Shown here: one piece after another, positions 31,228 through 42,070 of the stretch
Layout of the letters: the number at the start of each line of letters is the position of its first letter
How positions within the stretch are numbered: the first letter of the stretch is position 1
Source: Gari tellinella
Taxonomy: Eukaryota; Mollusca; Bivalvia; Cardiida; Psammobiidae
Assembly: GCA_922989275.2 (NCBI GenBank)
Contig: OV277869.1
Span: 39,788,189-39,852,188 of the forward strand
DNA: 64,000 bases
Direction: 5' to 3'
Notes under the pieces: generated by a model
Database searches by the model: none
What the model saw: only the letters and a program-made list of their open reading frames with translations
What the model was told of the DNA's origin: nothing
Made by a program: the position numbers and the translations under genes

Positions 31228-31565
31228 TACAGTGGAGAATCTGTTATTCTTTCCCGTTTAAACGCAAACGTACGCAAACGCAAAGCACTAAAACGTAGAA
31301 AAGTACAACTTTTGGACAATTCTGATATTTCATGTTTCTCTTGGTGGCAAACAGTTTGGAGCCTGATCAGACGCCGGGTTACCCGGCGTCTGATCTGGCT
31401 CCAAACTGTTTGCACTGCAAATAATAGTTTTAGCGTAAACGCGTTTATTGGGAAAGAATAACAGATTCTCCACTGTAACAATGCACCTATGCACTAAGCC
31501 GTTTGGATCTGTAAAATCGTCGAGTTTGCGTTTAAACGGGAAAGAATAACAGATTCTCCACTGTA
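31228..31565 (+). mobile_element. Composite A element with captured flank and extra right end
   Basis: A full 250-bp A copy (31228-31477) is followed by 49 bp (31478-31526) that are the exact reverse complement of 30000-30048, the flank of another A copy. This is followed at once by a second A terminus (TTTGCGTTTAAACGGGAAAG ... ATTCTCCACTGTA, to 31565). The whole is bounded by A termini. Confidence 0.9.
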
Positions 31566-31578
31566 GCAGTTTCAAGAA

Positions 31579-31672
31579 CATACAATGGAGAAGATGTTAT
31601 TATTTCCCGTTAAAACACAAACGCATTGCGTTAGCGTTTGTTTCGTTTAAACAGGAAAGAGTAACATTGTGT
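31579..31672. mobile_element. Minimal family A derivative
   Basis: ACATACAATGGAGAAGATG and AACAGGAAAGAGTAACATTG are the ends. Only CAAACGCATTGCGTTAGCG lies between, so both core and most arms are gone. Confidence 0.65.
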
Positions 31673-31984
31673 ACACTTTGCCTTACGTCTGCAATTTCTA
31701 TCGCCTAAAAGTTAAAAACATTTTAGATCGAGATGAGATACCGAGTTACTGTGTGTCGCATATTTTGAAATTAAAAATGGTTTCAATAGTTATTAAAATG
31801 TCTTTACTGCCAAGTGACACTATTGTTTACAATTTGCATATACACAATTGTCGTCTAGAGCTGCGTTAAATTTAGCTTTTTTCAAAACATTCTTTGATAA
31901 TTGGATCCATGTTCCAAACATTTCGGATCAAGATTAGACGCCTACATGTAGTTTCTCGGCGTCACACCTGTGTCGAAAGTGTGC

Positions 31985-32122
31985 GTACAGCAGAGAAGAC
32001 GATATTCACTCGCTTAAACGCAATCGAAACGCAAACGCATCGCAATGAAACGACGTAGAAAACGACAACATTTCGTCAATTCTTTATATTGGCTGGAAAA
32101 GTATAACGTCTCCTCCACTATA
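31985..32122 (+). mobile_element. Family A MITE lacking core I
   Basis: It runs from TACAGCAGAGAAGACG to ACGTCTCCTCCACTATA, with the old left arm (AACGCAAACGCATCGCAATG) joined to ATTGGCTGGAAAAGTATAAC. A degraded core fragment lies just before it (TTTCGGATCAAGATTAGACG, 31921). Confidence 0.75.
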
Positions 32123-32504
32123 GTTACCACAAGATGAATATGCAGCTGCTAAGGGCTATGTAAGCTGTTTAATGAGGCACAGTTGTCTTTATGACTCGCT
32201 ACGTTGCCTCTCAACATGATTTCACAGTGGCTAAAACGTTATTATTTCCCCCTTTTAGCAGACGTAGACGTTAGAGTTCGCATGAAAGTAGTTAAAACAA
32301 GCAAACAAGCACACTTAACAATCAGTAGTTTAACTGCATCTATGATTTAAATTTTCTGATTATTATGTAAGTTTGAAATGCGTTTCATATTTTCTTATTC
32401 ATAACCCTGGGGTGTACAAACCAGGTATACCCTTGTAATTAATGTGCAATGATGAGAGATTGCTGAAGCTTAAGTAGGAAAATGTATGATGATGTTACAT
32501 GTAA

Positions 32505-32961
32505 TACATTGGAGAAAACGTTATTCTCTCCCGTTTAACCCTTTACCCAATAACACGTTTATAACATTAAATACAGATGTTCACTTAAAGTAGGTTGAAA
32601 GTAAAGCAGAATGTGCCTGAAGGCACATTCTGCTTTACTTTCAGCCTGCTTTAAACTACCATCTGCTAGGCTGTATAAAATATTTGTAATAGAAATTGTT
32701 CATGAAGGTAAAAACTGGAACTATATTCTTCAGCGGATAAAAGGGTTAAACGGAACGCAAACACAAAACACTAAACTGTTAAAAATGGCATCTTTTTTTT
32801 AATTTTCAGCTATCAATTTTAATCTGAGTAGCAAACAGATTGGAGCCTGATCAGACGCCGGGTTACCTGACGTCTGATCAGGCTCCAAATTGTTTGCAAT
32901 GGAAATTTTAATTATAACGTAAACGCGTTTATTTGGGAAGAATAACGTTTTCTCCGCTGTA
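32505..32961 (+). mobile_element. Family A MITE with nested B in its left arm
   Basis: It runs from TACATTGGAGAAAACG to AACGTTTTCTCCGCTGTA. The A motif CGTTTAAACG is split at its TTAA by a B element. The arm continues ACGGAACGCAAACACAAAAC after it. The core I palindrome is near-perfect (32832-32890). Confidence 0.9.
32535..32749 (+). mobile_element. Family B MITE nested in A
   Basis: TTAACCCTTTACCCAATAAC begins it and GCGGATAAAAGGGTTAA ends it. Core II has the matched variant GAATGTGCCTGAAGGCACAT on both arms. TTAA is duplicated. Confidence 0.92.
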
Positions 32962-33149
32962 TGTCCCGATTAAACGAAACTTACCATACAAAGGGAAACA
33001 AAAAAGAGAATGAAAGAATATCAGCTGTGTTAGATGTGTGTGGGTAAATCAGAGTAATCTAAATGGCAAATAGATCCAGATGAGACCAAGAGTAACCCGG
33101 TTAACATTTTCGAGAAAATGACAAATTATTGAACAGGTTGGTGATATAT

Positions 33150-33404
33150 TTAACTCGTTGCCCCATAACCTGTTTCTAGTTTTGAAGACAGGTTACCTCT
33201 TAAAGCAAATTGAAAATAAAGCAGAATGCGCCCTAAGGCGCATTCTGTTTTACTTTCAGCCTGCTTTAAGCTGCTTGTATCTGCTGAAATAAAGAAACTA
33301 TTTCTGTTATTACATATTCAAGACTGTGTAAATTGGAACTATTTTCTTCATGTGATGAATAAACTAGAGGCTAAAAAGGGCGTATTTATGGGGTAATGGG
33401 TTAA
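33150..33404 (+). mobile_element. Family B MITE, complete
   Basis: It runs from TTAACTCGTTGCCCCATAAC to TATGGGGTAATGGGTTAA. Core II lies at 33200-33270. An A right-half remnant (33405-33513, ending GTCTTCTCCACTGTA) follows, so B probably landed in an A core. Confidence 0.9.
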
Positions 33405-33877
33405 GAGGCAAACCTCTTCTGAGATTGCTTGAAACTGGTTTCATTGGAATAATAATTTTTAAGCTCAAACGCGTTAACTGGTACAGGTAAAGAACAACGT
33501 CTTCTCCACTGTATTTCAATTCAACTATTTTTGGGCAATATATATAGGCCAAACATAATCTTTTCCTTTAACCACGTAAACGATAAGAGAAAGAATTGCC
33601 GGTCTTTGCTAATTTCAACAGTCATGCTATTGTTTTATCCTATCCTGCCATTACTTGGCTGTATATTTGTAAACAGTTTGAATTAAAATCAGACATAGAG
33701 TCAATTGATCGGAATCCAAGCTTCTATGCATCCGTAGATATATTTCTAGTTTTAACATAAACAAACATACTTTTAGAACAAAATTGGCAGATGGGACAAT
33801 TTTGAAGCAGACCATAGTTTAATATTACTATTGTTAAAAGCGGTATCAAATAGTTATCAAATCGGATCATCACCTTC

Positions 33878-34097
33878 AATACAGGGGGTATAAAGATATC
33901 AAGTCGAGAAGAGCCGGTATCCTTTCCAATTTCGAACGAATCTAAACGCCAAACACAGTGCTATGAATTATAGTTTGGAATCCGGTCAGACGCCGGATTA
34001 TCCGGCGTTTAATCAGGCTCCAAACTGTTTTCAGTGGAAATAATTGGTTTAAGCGTAAACACGTTTATTAGGAAAGAATAACATCGTATCCACCGTA
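33878..34097 (+). mobile_element. Old family A MITE
   Basis: The left end is weak (TACAGGGGGTATAAAG). The core GGAATCCGGTCAGACGCCGG / ATCAGGCTCCAAACTG and a right arm ending ACATCGTATCCACCGTA are clear. Confidence 0.75.
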
Positions 34098-34133
34098 AGA
34101 TTCTAGCAGAAAGGAGTTACATGTACATGTACA

Positions 34134-34322
34134 TGTGACCCTTTCTTCGCCGCGATAGACTTCGCAGCGGTTTAACACGTAACGCGGCGTCTAATCAGGA
34201 TACAAACTGTTGGACACTTGTATTGTAACTTCTTAAGTCATATTACCGTAAATTTAACTTTGAAAGTTTATTACAGACATAACAGTGAGACATAGACGAC
34301 CACATGGTGGTGAAAGGGTAAA
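34134..34322 (+). mobile_element. Degenerate family C MITE
   Basis: TGACCCTTTCTTCGCCGCG starts it. The GCGGCGTCTAATCAGGATAC half core and TTACAGACATAACAGTGAGA follow. It ends GTGGTGAAAGGGTAAAC. The left half of the core is truncated. Confidence 0.65.
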
Positions 34323-34349
34323 CATATCACCAATAATTTTGCATTGAAA

Positions 34350-34570
34350 TAGTAAATTTAGAAATAATAGCGTCTTATTCACTGTTCTCCAAGTATGAAT
34401 GTTTATTGCAAACATATATGAGCCACATTAGACACCGTGTAAATCAGCTACAGCCTGTTCGAGCTCCGATTTAAATATATGGTCAATATATTTGGGAAAA
34501 AATCATTTTCTAAATTGCAATGCATCGCTTCTGAATTTTTTGGTTTCGAGTTAACGGCATACTGGGGGCA
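34350..34570. repeat. Degenerate family A remnant
   Basis: AAATAATAGCGTCTTATTCA, GAGCCACATTAGACACCGTG and a long worn right arm are visible. Confidence 0.45.
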
Positions 34571-34572
34571 AT

Positions 34573-35140
34573 TACAGTGGTAAATACGCTATTCCTACCC
34601 ACTCTACGCGTTTCTTACGCTTTCGTTAACCGTTCACTATGCATTTATTATCCGTTTCGTTAAACGGCTTTCCTACCCGTTTCTTTACGCGTCTATTTAC
34701 GCGTTTAAAAGAGCCCGGATGAAAGGGTCATCACTTAGCCGACGGACCCCTTAGCTTCAGCGGTTTACACACCCACTTTATGACATGTGTATTACAGAAC
34801 ATTAGGTGGTACATGTATCGCCGATAATATTGCTATCTTTAATTGGCAATACACTGTTAATCCCCCAATATCTGAGTGGCATATGTATAGGCGGGTTACA
34901 TAAATAGATTGGTTATAGGCGGTGGTCAGTGCCTGTCGATAAGATCCGAAATCTCCGCGTGAAACGGCTACCTGAAGCACCAATCGCAGCATCTCCGGTA
35001 TAATCGTTTATTAACGCGTTTAAACGGGTTAAGATCGTTAGGCGTAAACAGTTCGTTAAACGTTTGTTAACCGTTCACTTTGCGTTTCTTACACTTAGAT
35101 TAACGCGTAAAAGGGTAGGAATAGAGTATTTACCACTGTA
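34573..35140. mobile_element. Family F element, copy 1 (568 bp)
   Basis: TACAGTGGTAAATACGCTAT with TCCTACCC at the left and GGGTAGGAATAGAG then TATTTACCACTGTA at the right are inverted ends with TA. Subterminal DNA is full of TTACGCGTTT- and GTTAACCGTT-like words. The middle 300 bp are distinct and conserved with the copy at 48 kb (about 94% by eye). They contain a minus frame (34792-34992) open in both copies, but the differences between copies are mostly amino-acid changing. I do not call it a gene. Confidence 0.9.
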
Positions 35141-35233
35141 CTGCTTCGAGTGGCATTAAATAAAGTTTCCTACACTGTTATTAATGTCGATATCAATTAG
35201 CTATCAAGTCGTATCAGTGCCTATTTTGTTCGA

Positions 35234-35473
35234 TTAACCCTTTGTTAGCTCATCGCGATTTTATCTGAAATTGCAAAAAGTTTGGATTCAAATCAAACGC
35301 CTCAAATACGCGGCGAATGCTCATGATCTCATGATCCAAACTATTTCTCCATAGCGTTTAAATTATTTTAACTAAATTGGCATTTAAAACATTTTTAAAA
35401 GACATTGCAGACAATAACTGTAATACAGACGATATTGTACATGTACATGTACATGTATCAGACAAATGGTTAA
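35234..35473 (+). mobile_element. Family C MITE
   Basis: TTAACCCTTTGTTAGCTC and ATCAGACAAATGGTTAA bound it. The core is worn (TTTGGATTCAAATCAAACGC). The arm TTGCAGACAATAACTGTAAT and CAGACGATATTG is C-type, followed by (TACATG)n. Confidence 0.8.
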
Positions 35474-35669
35474 GCTGGCTGATGCCCATTTAATGATAAA
35501 AATAGTACTGGCATGAGCCCCGGCCATTGACAATGGTATATTATCAAATATATATCCACTAGGATCAGTGTATTTATCAATCAGATAGTATTGGCTTATC
35601 TACCGGTGGTTCAACCGATTCTTTACAAACCGCTGTCATATTCATAAAAATAGCACTTTGCTAAATACA

Positions 35670-36260
35670 TGTACAGTTCTCCCTCTCTATATCGACACCC
35701 AAATGGAGACACATATTGTGTGTGATTTTCGGAGGGAGGGGACATTGTTATCATTAGAGTGCTGAATAGACTTAGCTTACCTTTGCAAACAGTTTGAACC
35801 AAGATCAGACGCTCTGTGTTCAACCGTTTGTCACTAGTCATGTAATAAATTGGCTTTTCGCCAAACTTGATCCAAACTGTTTGGCACTCATGTTAATGTT
35901 TTGTCATTTAACCCATTACTCCATGGCTAGTTTCTAGTTTTGAAAACCTGAGGTCACTTAAAACAGGCTGAAAGTAAAGCAGAATGCGCCTTAAGTCGCA
36001 CCCTGCTTTACTTTCAGTCGGGTTAAGCTACCATCTGCTATGATATATAAATAGATAATCTTATAAATCATACTTATTCATCATGGTACATTTTGTAAAT
36101 GGTAATATTTTTTTCAGGGGAGGAATAAATTTGAGGCGGAAAAAGGCGTAGTCTTGGTGCAATGAGTTAAAACAAACACTACAGAATGGGAGGCTAGAGT
36201 TTTTGCAAACAACAGTTTTAAGCAGACGGTAGTTAAAATTATAAGGTTTAATTGGTAAAA
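35670..36260. mobile_element. Family D MITE with nested B
   Basis: TACAGTTCTCCCTCTCTATA and TTCGGAGGGAGGGGACATTG are the D left arm. A shortened core (GAACCAAGATCAGACGCTCT) follows. B interrupts at 35908. The C/D arm resumes as TTTAAGCAGACGGTAGTTAA. The right terminus was not seen. Confidence 0.7.
35908..36170 (+). mobile_element. Family B MITE nested in D
   Basis: It runs from TTAACCCATTACTCCATGGC to GGTGCAATGAGTTAA with TTAA at both ends. Core II is asymmetric (GCGCCTTAAGTCGCACCC). Confidence 0.88.
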
Positions 36261-36788
36261 ACAAAAGTGAACCACTTAAAAGTGTATAAGTAGCATTTTT
36301 TGTACACAGGTTATAGTTTAAAAGTAAAACAATGTGCCCATCATATAGACAGTAAGTTAATTTCCACAACAATGCTAGAATAATATACAACTGCAAAGAA
36401 TGCGGGCACCATTAACCAACTTATTGTGTATGTGTCATTTTCTATATTTAGTCTCCAAATTGTCAAAAAATAACCAAAGTAACTCCATCATCTTATAACA
36501 TGTAATGAATTGGCTTTTCGCATTCTATTTCTTTTAAAAATGGAAGGCACACGTGTCGAAATCGATATCAAATGATCTAGGAAGATTAGCAGGAATCTGC
36601 ACCACATTTGAGCCAAAGCTCAACAGCAGACGACGACTGTGAACGTCTTGAATAAATCGGTTGCATGATTAATGCACGTCCATTAACCTTAAACATGTTG
36701 AGGTGTCGTCTGTATTAAAAATATCGTCTGCATATTATTTAAAATATAATATAATTACAAGCTTGGGTAATAAAATCTTTGCATTAAT
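36261..36788. other. Stretch without recognised element
   Basis: The word CATGTAATGAATTGGCTTTT with CGC (36500) recurs from 35838, a short local duplication. Nothing else was seen. Confidence 0.4.
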
Positions 36789-36857
36789 TGCAAACAGTTA
36801 GTATCCTGATCAGACGCCGAGTAACTCGGCGTCTGATCAGGATTCTAACTGTTTGCA
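36789..36857. repeat. Lone 69-bp near-perfect core I palindrome
   Basis: TGCAAACAGTTAGTATCCTG opens it and its reverse complement closes it, with the centre GACGCCGAGTAACTCGGCGT. The arms differ at one position. No A, C or D terminus was found within 150 bp on either side, so this is the core without a recognisable carrier. Confidence 0.85.
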
Positions 36858-37676
36858 GATGTAAACCCTAAAAAGGGCGGGAAGTTTAGTTAAGTGGAAA
36901 TGCACTAAACTATCGTATCGTTATTTATTAGTAAATGATGCATAATGTGTTTTTGATAGTAAACTGGATAGGTATCATGCAGAGTCGGTAAAGTGAAGTT
37001 GCTTAGAAAGTGTGTTTGATTTAGCCCTGTCCCTGCCAGACACGATCTGATTGGTTATTTACAAACAGTTTAGATTCAGACCGAGCTCCGAGCACATCGA
37101 CGTCTGGGATATATCACGACATAATCCAAAATGTCTAATGCTTAAACTGTCTTTAAAAAGAAGAACCTAACATTAAAAATTAAATCAAACATATTTATAG
37201 ACGATCTTTTTTAAACATATGATACTTTTTCAGAGTAAGAGTAAAACTTTAAGCATATACGCGGTGCATGTTTTAGCTGTGAGTTTATACGGACAGATAA
37301 CAAATTAAGAAGGTCATTAATTACTCTTTATATTAATAAGTTTTCTCTAGCACCGATATATGTACATGTCAAGGTTCAGACGAATTTGGTACGATTCTTA
37401 TTTAAACCGCTTCTGATCACATTTTGAATCGTACAAATTATAGATGAAAAGGTAACAAAATAATAAGTATACCATGTTTAATATTATACAACCATTTCAC
37501 TTTCATTGGGTCGATATGAGATTTTATGGAGTAAATCCTTATAGAAACCAACTGATCAGGATTTTCACTGCTTGCATAGGACAAGTGTACTCTTCACATG
37601 TATACTGTTTGCAAAGGAGGCATATGTGCGTGACTATATTTTAAAACGTTAAGAGAGACCAAATGCCAAAACAATG
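36858..37676. other. 820 bp without recognised element
   Basis: AAACAGTTTAGATTCAGACC (37064) is a faint core remnant. No exon or RNA gene was seen. Confidence 0.4.
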
Positions 37677-37926
37677 TACAGTGGAGAATGTGTTATTCTT
37701 TCCCAATAAACGCGTTTACGCTAAAACTATTATTTGCAGTGCAAACAGTTTGGAGCCAGATCAGACGCCGGGTAACCCGGCGTCTGATCAGGCTCCAAAC
37801 TGTTTACCTCCAAGATAAACATGAAATATCAGAATTGTCAAAAAGTTGTTCTTTTCTACGTTTTAGAGTTTTGCGTTTGCGTACGTTTGCGTTTAAACGG
37901 GAAAGAATAACAGATTCTCCACTGTA
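37677..37926 (-). mobile_element. Family A MITE, near-complete, young
   Basis: It runs from TACAGTGGAGAATGTG to AACAGATTCTCCACTGTA, 250 bp. The core palindrome is near-perfect. Confidence 0.93.
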
Positions 37927-37927
37927 G

Positions 37928-38112
37928 TACAGTGTGAAATAAAATGATGGATATTGTTAACGATTTAATTTTCCCTGAGTAGCAAACATATTGGAGACTG
38001 ATCAGACGAAGGATAACCCGGCGTCTGATCAGGCTCAAAACTGATTGCAATGGAAATACACGTTTTTGTACGAATGCGTTTATTTGGAAAGATTAGTGTA
38101 TTCTCAACTGTA
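37928..38112 (+). mobile_element. Family A MITE, left arm shortened
   Basis: TACAGTGTGAAATAAAATG then TGAGTAGCAAACATATTGGA, the core and a right arm ending TATTCTCAACTGTA. It is separated by one base from the preceding A copy. Confidence 0.82.
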
Positions 38113-38167
38113 AATCATAAACGCCAACCGAAGCATATCTCGAGACCTTAATTTTTTAACATATATG

Positions 38168-38417
38168 TACAGTGGAGAATCTGTTATTCTTTCCCGTTTA
38201 AACGCAAACGTACGCAAACGCAAAGCGCTAAAACGTAGAAAAGTACAACTTTTTGACAATTCTGATAATTCATGTTTGTCATGGTGGCAAACAGTTTGGA
38301 GCCTGATCAGACGCCGGGTTACCCGGCGTCTGATCTGGCTCCAAACTGTTTGCACTGCAAATAATAGTTTTAGCGTAAACGCGTTTATTGGGAAAGAATA
38401 ACAGATTCTCCACTGTA
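38168..38417 (+). mobile_element. Family A MITE, near-complete, young
   Basis: It runs from TACAGTGGAGAATCTG to AACAGATTCTCCACTGTA, 250 bp, with a perfect-looking core. Confidence 0.93.
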
Positions 38418-38556
38418 TTACATATGTATCGTTATCATCACTGTAGCCAGTAGTTTAATGCTCGTGGTTTTAAAATATAAACTTAGATATAACATTAATA
38501 CGAGTGTCAAACATTGTGAATCTTGATCACACGCGAATGTACATGTACTCTCTTCC

Positions 38557-39570
38557 CAGACACGACTCTTCGCAGATGACTGTATCTTATACAGACATAT
38601 TCGGTCCGAACTTGACCAGCAGATACTGCAAACAGATCTAAACTTACTCGCTGAATGGGAAGAGAGATGGGGAATGGAATTCCAGCCGCAAAAATGTAGT
38701 GTCCTTAGGGTAAGCAGGTCGAGGTCGCCACGCTCATGGGACTACACACTCAAAGGCATCGCTTTAATGACGGACCCTATAACTAAATACCTTGATATTG
38801 ATATTCAGGCGGACCTTGGGTGGCGTACTCACATAAGTACATGTAGGATCACCAAGAAGGCAAACAACATGTTAGGTTTCATCCGGCGAAATTTGCGCAA
38901 CACCAGTACGGAGACGAAGACCAACGCTTACTTTGCTCTGGTACGGTCAAACCTCGACTCTGGTTGCACAATCTGGAGCCCCCACCACAATACCCTCATC
39001 AAAAAGACTGATCTGGCTCCAAACTGTTTGTAAAAGAAAAACTAGTTTTAGCGTAAACGCGTTTATCGGGAAAGAATAACAGATTCTCCACTGTACATGT
39101 ACGTCCAGCCAAGATACTGCCTCGATCTCCACACAGCACCAGATTTCTACCCTACCATACCTCCACCAACAGCTACAAGTACAGTTTCTTCCCAAAGAGT
39201 ATTCCACTGTGGGAATCCTTGCCAGCATCCATTGCTGAACCCACTCTTTGGCATCCTTTAAGAATGGGCTTTCCAACTTAAAATTCTAATGACATCTTCC
39301 GGTTACGAAGAAGTATCAAATGAGGAACTGGAGCTGTGTCAGCACGGGTCTTCTGCCCAGCTAGCGCCTCGCAAGCTGACTTGGTCTAGCTCTAATGATT
39401 GAAAAGTAACCAGAACATCTTTGCTATTTTCTTTCTTTTATCTTTCTTTCTTTTATCTTTCCTGAGCTACATGTCTAGTCAGGGTCTCCTCTAACGTTCC
39501 TATCATTTCCTAGCGTACCGTTGAGTAATTGTCAAGCTTGACAGATCAACGTACGATGTAGATGTAGATG
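38557..39570 (+). mobile_element. Non-LTR retrotransposon, reverse-transcriptase C-terminal part, broken
   Basis: From 38557 the plus frame reads LFADDCILYRHIRSELDQQI, containing the FADD form of the reverse-transcriptase catalytic box. WEERWGMEFQPQKC and SVLRVSRSR follow, and then YLDIDIQADLGWRTHI and ANNMLGFIRRNLRNTSTETK. The frame is open to about 39005. After a 90-bp family A half copy, a second frame resumes (38 codons from about 39160 to TAA at 39279) with NSYKYSFFPKSIPLWESLPA, the typical end of Jockey/CR1-group proteins. Roughly 60 residues between are missing. The 3' region ends in GATGTAGATGTAGATG. It is an incomplete, non-functional copy. Confidence 0.85.
39008..39095 (+). mobile_element. 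Half family A MITE inside the LINE
   Basis: It begins in mid-core (CTGATCTGGCTCCAAACTGT) and ends AACAGATTCTCCACTGTA. The right-arm variant GTAAAAGAAAAAC matches the A copy at 23152. The left half of A and part of the LINE are deleted together. Confidence 0.88.
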
Positions 39571-39616
39571 TGTTTGAAATGGATCCAAACAGTTAACAAA
39601 TAAAACAACTTGCAGC

Positions 39617-39864
39617 ATAGGCGGGGAAAACGTTATTATTTCCAAATAAACGCGTTTACGCTAAATCTGCTATGTCTATTGCAACAGTTTGGAGCCAGAT
39701 CAGACGCCGGGTAACCGCGTCTGACCATGCTCCAAACCGTTGACCATATAGATTAAAATGGACATTCAAAATTTTCAAAAACTTGTCATTTTCTACATTG
39801 TATAGCAAAGCGTTTGCGTTTTGCTTGTGTTTAAACTTGAAAGAATTACGTCTTCTCCTCTGTA
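39617..39864 (-). mobile_element. Family A MITE, near-complete, old subfamily
   Basis: The left end is TAGGCGGGGAAAACG and the right ACGTCTTCTCCTCTGTA. The core reads GCCGGGTAACCGCGTCTGAC with a small deletion. Confidence 0.87.
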
Positions 39865-40217
39865 GGTAGTGAAAGAGTTTCAGGGAATGCATTTTATTTT
39901 ATAAACGTGTACAGTTGCATCATAAAAATGACATATTACAACGATTGGCACTTCTGTTGAAGAATGTTTTTCTTGGTTTATGAGGATGGTTTCAGAAGCA
40001 ATTACCCGACTTTACTTTCTTTTCATGTCACACGGTGTAAAAATATGAAAATAAACGAATTCGGTCATGACATAAGTACGGTACATTGTACATGCCCGTT
40101 AAAATAGCAGAGACGCGGCTATCCTTTCTCGATCAAACGAAATATTTAAACACAAACTGTATGTATTATAGTACATGTTCATGTAGTTGACAGGTTTATG
40201 GAATTACGGACGGTTTA

Positions 40218-40460
40218 TTAACCCTGTACCCCATAGATTTAGCCTGTTTCTAGTTTTGAAGTCAGGTGAGAAATTAAAGCAGATTGAAAGTGAAGCAGAA
40301 TGCGCCTTTAGGCGCATTCTGCTTTACTTTCAGCCTGATTTAAGTTACCTTTTGCTACCATATAAGTACCTTTTTATTCATTTCTAAATTGGAACTACTT
40401 TCGTCAGTGGAGGAATTAATTAAAAGCATTAAAAGATGCTTCTGTGGGGAAAAAGGTAAA
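40218..40460 (+). mobile_element. Family B MITE
   Basis: TTAACCCTGTACCCCATAGA starts it. Core II is near-perfect (40280-40345). It ends TGGGGAAAAAGGTAAAT. The preceding GGACGGTTTAT also precedes the B element at 43550. Confidence 0.88.
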
Positions 40461-40646
40461 TCATAATAGGAACCAGTTTAGAGCCTAGTCAGATGTAAAG
40501 TTAATGGTCTTCTGATATGGTTCGAAACGTTTGCAAATTACACAATTATTTAAGCACAGAATGGGACCCCAACACCACCACCACCACCTTTCACACACGC
40601 ACACGCAACATACGAACAATTCAACAAATAGCTCAATGGTAGCGCT

Positions 40647-40897
40647 TTAACTCTCTACCCCATAACCAGTTTCTAGTTTTGAAAATAGGTGACTACTTAA
40701 GGCAGATTGAAAGTAAAACTAATGCGCATTTAGTGCACATTCTGCTTTATTTCCAGTCTGCTTTAAGTTACCACCTGCTAGAATAAACAAACTATTCCTT
40801 CTGATACATATTCATGACTGTATAGATTGGAATTATTTTCTTCCGTGGAGGATTAAACGGAATGCGCTAAAAGGAGCTTCTATAAGGTAAAGGTTAA
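40647..40897 (+). mobile_element. Family B MITE, complete
   Basis: It runs from TTAACTCTCTACCCCATAAC to ATAAGGTAAAGGTTAA. Core II is worn on the left (AAAACTAATGCGCATTTAGT). A (CAC)n-like run lies just upstream at 40574-40600. Confidence 0.9.
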
Positions 40898-40954
40898 ATA
40901 GATACCAGGTAATAGCAATTTAATAAAAAAATTTAAATGTAATGGCAGTATTCA

Positions 40955-41395
40955 GTGGCACCCGTTTCACTACAGTATTTGTCGAAAACAGACAAAATGT
41001 ACCCATATTTCTTTAAGGTGTTCCCCAAAGCTTGGTGTCAGCGCTTAAATCAAGTACAGACTTAAAGCTGACTAAATAAAGCAGAACGCTTCTTGAGGAG
41101 TGTCTGCTTTACTTTCAGTCTGTTTCAACCCATTACCCAATGAATACACCTTTGTGCGCCTCTAATATACACCATAAGAATATGTTCCATATCCTAGAAG
41201 ATTGTATCTTAAAGCAGGTTTACAATAAAGCAGAACGTGCCTCCAGGCACATTCTGCTTTACTTTCAGCCTGCTTTAAGTGGTCACCTGTGTTCAAACCA
41301 AGCAACATGCTATGGAGTAAAGGGTAAAACCACACACTTGTCAAGATGCAGAATCGCTTTATAAACAAGGTTTTGTAGAATAATGACTAGACATA
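40955..41395. mobile_element. Element K, copy 1, with nested B
   Basis: CCGTTTCACTACAGTATTTG and GAAAACAGACAAAATGTACC begin the similarity with 44340. A core II-like palindrome (AAAGCAGAACGCTTCTTGAG) follows, then the B insertion, then ACACACTTGTCAAGATGCAG. TTAA at 41045 is intact here and occupied by a C element in copy 2. Confidence 0.75.
41124..41328 (-). mobile_element. Family B MITE nested in K
   Basis: It begins TCAACCCATTACCCAATGAA, has a core II with matched GAACGTGCCTCCAGGCACAT, and ends GGAGTAAAGGGTAAAA. The second K copy has TTAA at the same place without insertion (44771). Confidence 0.87.
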
Positions 41396-41431
41396 TCTTT
41401 TGCGAGTAAGTAAATGCGTACAAATGCTCTT

Positions 41432-41794
41432 ATCCAGTGCTCCCTCATTACAACAACTCCCAATCGGAGACAAAGATTGTGGGTTGTTCGGATGGGAGTT
41501 ATTCTAGGGAGGAAAATTAGCATACAATTACAAACAGGTTAAACCCAGATCAGACGCCTCGAAACGCGGAGTCTGATCTGAATCCAAATTGTTTTCACTC
41601 GTCATTGTATTTTTTTCTGTCAAAATGTCCAATATTTAACTTCGAGAAAAGCAGCAGACAACACTTTGAATCAGACGATATTGCGGCTGAAAAAAAGGTT
41701 GGAAATAATTGTCTTGTTTGGGAAAAAGCGGCAAACACTTTTGTTAGGAGGGAATCGTTGTTTAGAATGCCGTTGTGGGGAGTGAGCACTATGT
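41432..41794. mobile_element. Family D MITE, near full length
   Basis: It begins CCAGTGCTCCCTCATTACAA, with TCGGATGGGAGTTATTCTAG and the core GATCAGACGCCTCGAAACGC. The C/D arm GCAGCAGACAACACTTTGAA and CAGACGATATTGCGG follows. It ends GTTGTGGGGAGTGAGCACTA then TGTA. The length is 363 bp. Confidence 0.88.
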
Positions 41795-42070
41795 ACATGT
41801 AGGAGGAAAGTGAAAATGCAATTTGACTGAGACCAGCGATATTAGGCAACATTGGGCATTCACGATGCTAATCTGGAAAACATTCAGTTGGATTCGATTC
41901 TTTAAGATACGGAACGGTACAGAACTACAGGCCATTAAAACGTTGCACTCAAGGAGACCATTAAACTTCCTGCATGCACAAAACAGCCCACTTATATTGA
42001 ATGAACGAGGCAATACTTGAGTAAGGAACGATTGCGTAATTGTCGCTAGCAGTGCATTCGCATAGACCAC

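Noticed and set aside
34792..34992. Minus frame conserved in both F elements
   Set aside because: Although it is open in both copies, copy 2 is shortened and most differences change amino acids. No recognisable domain. More likely chance openness in a conserved non-coding core.
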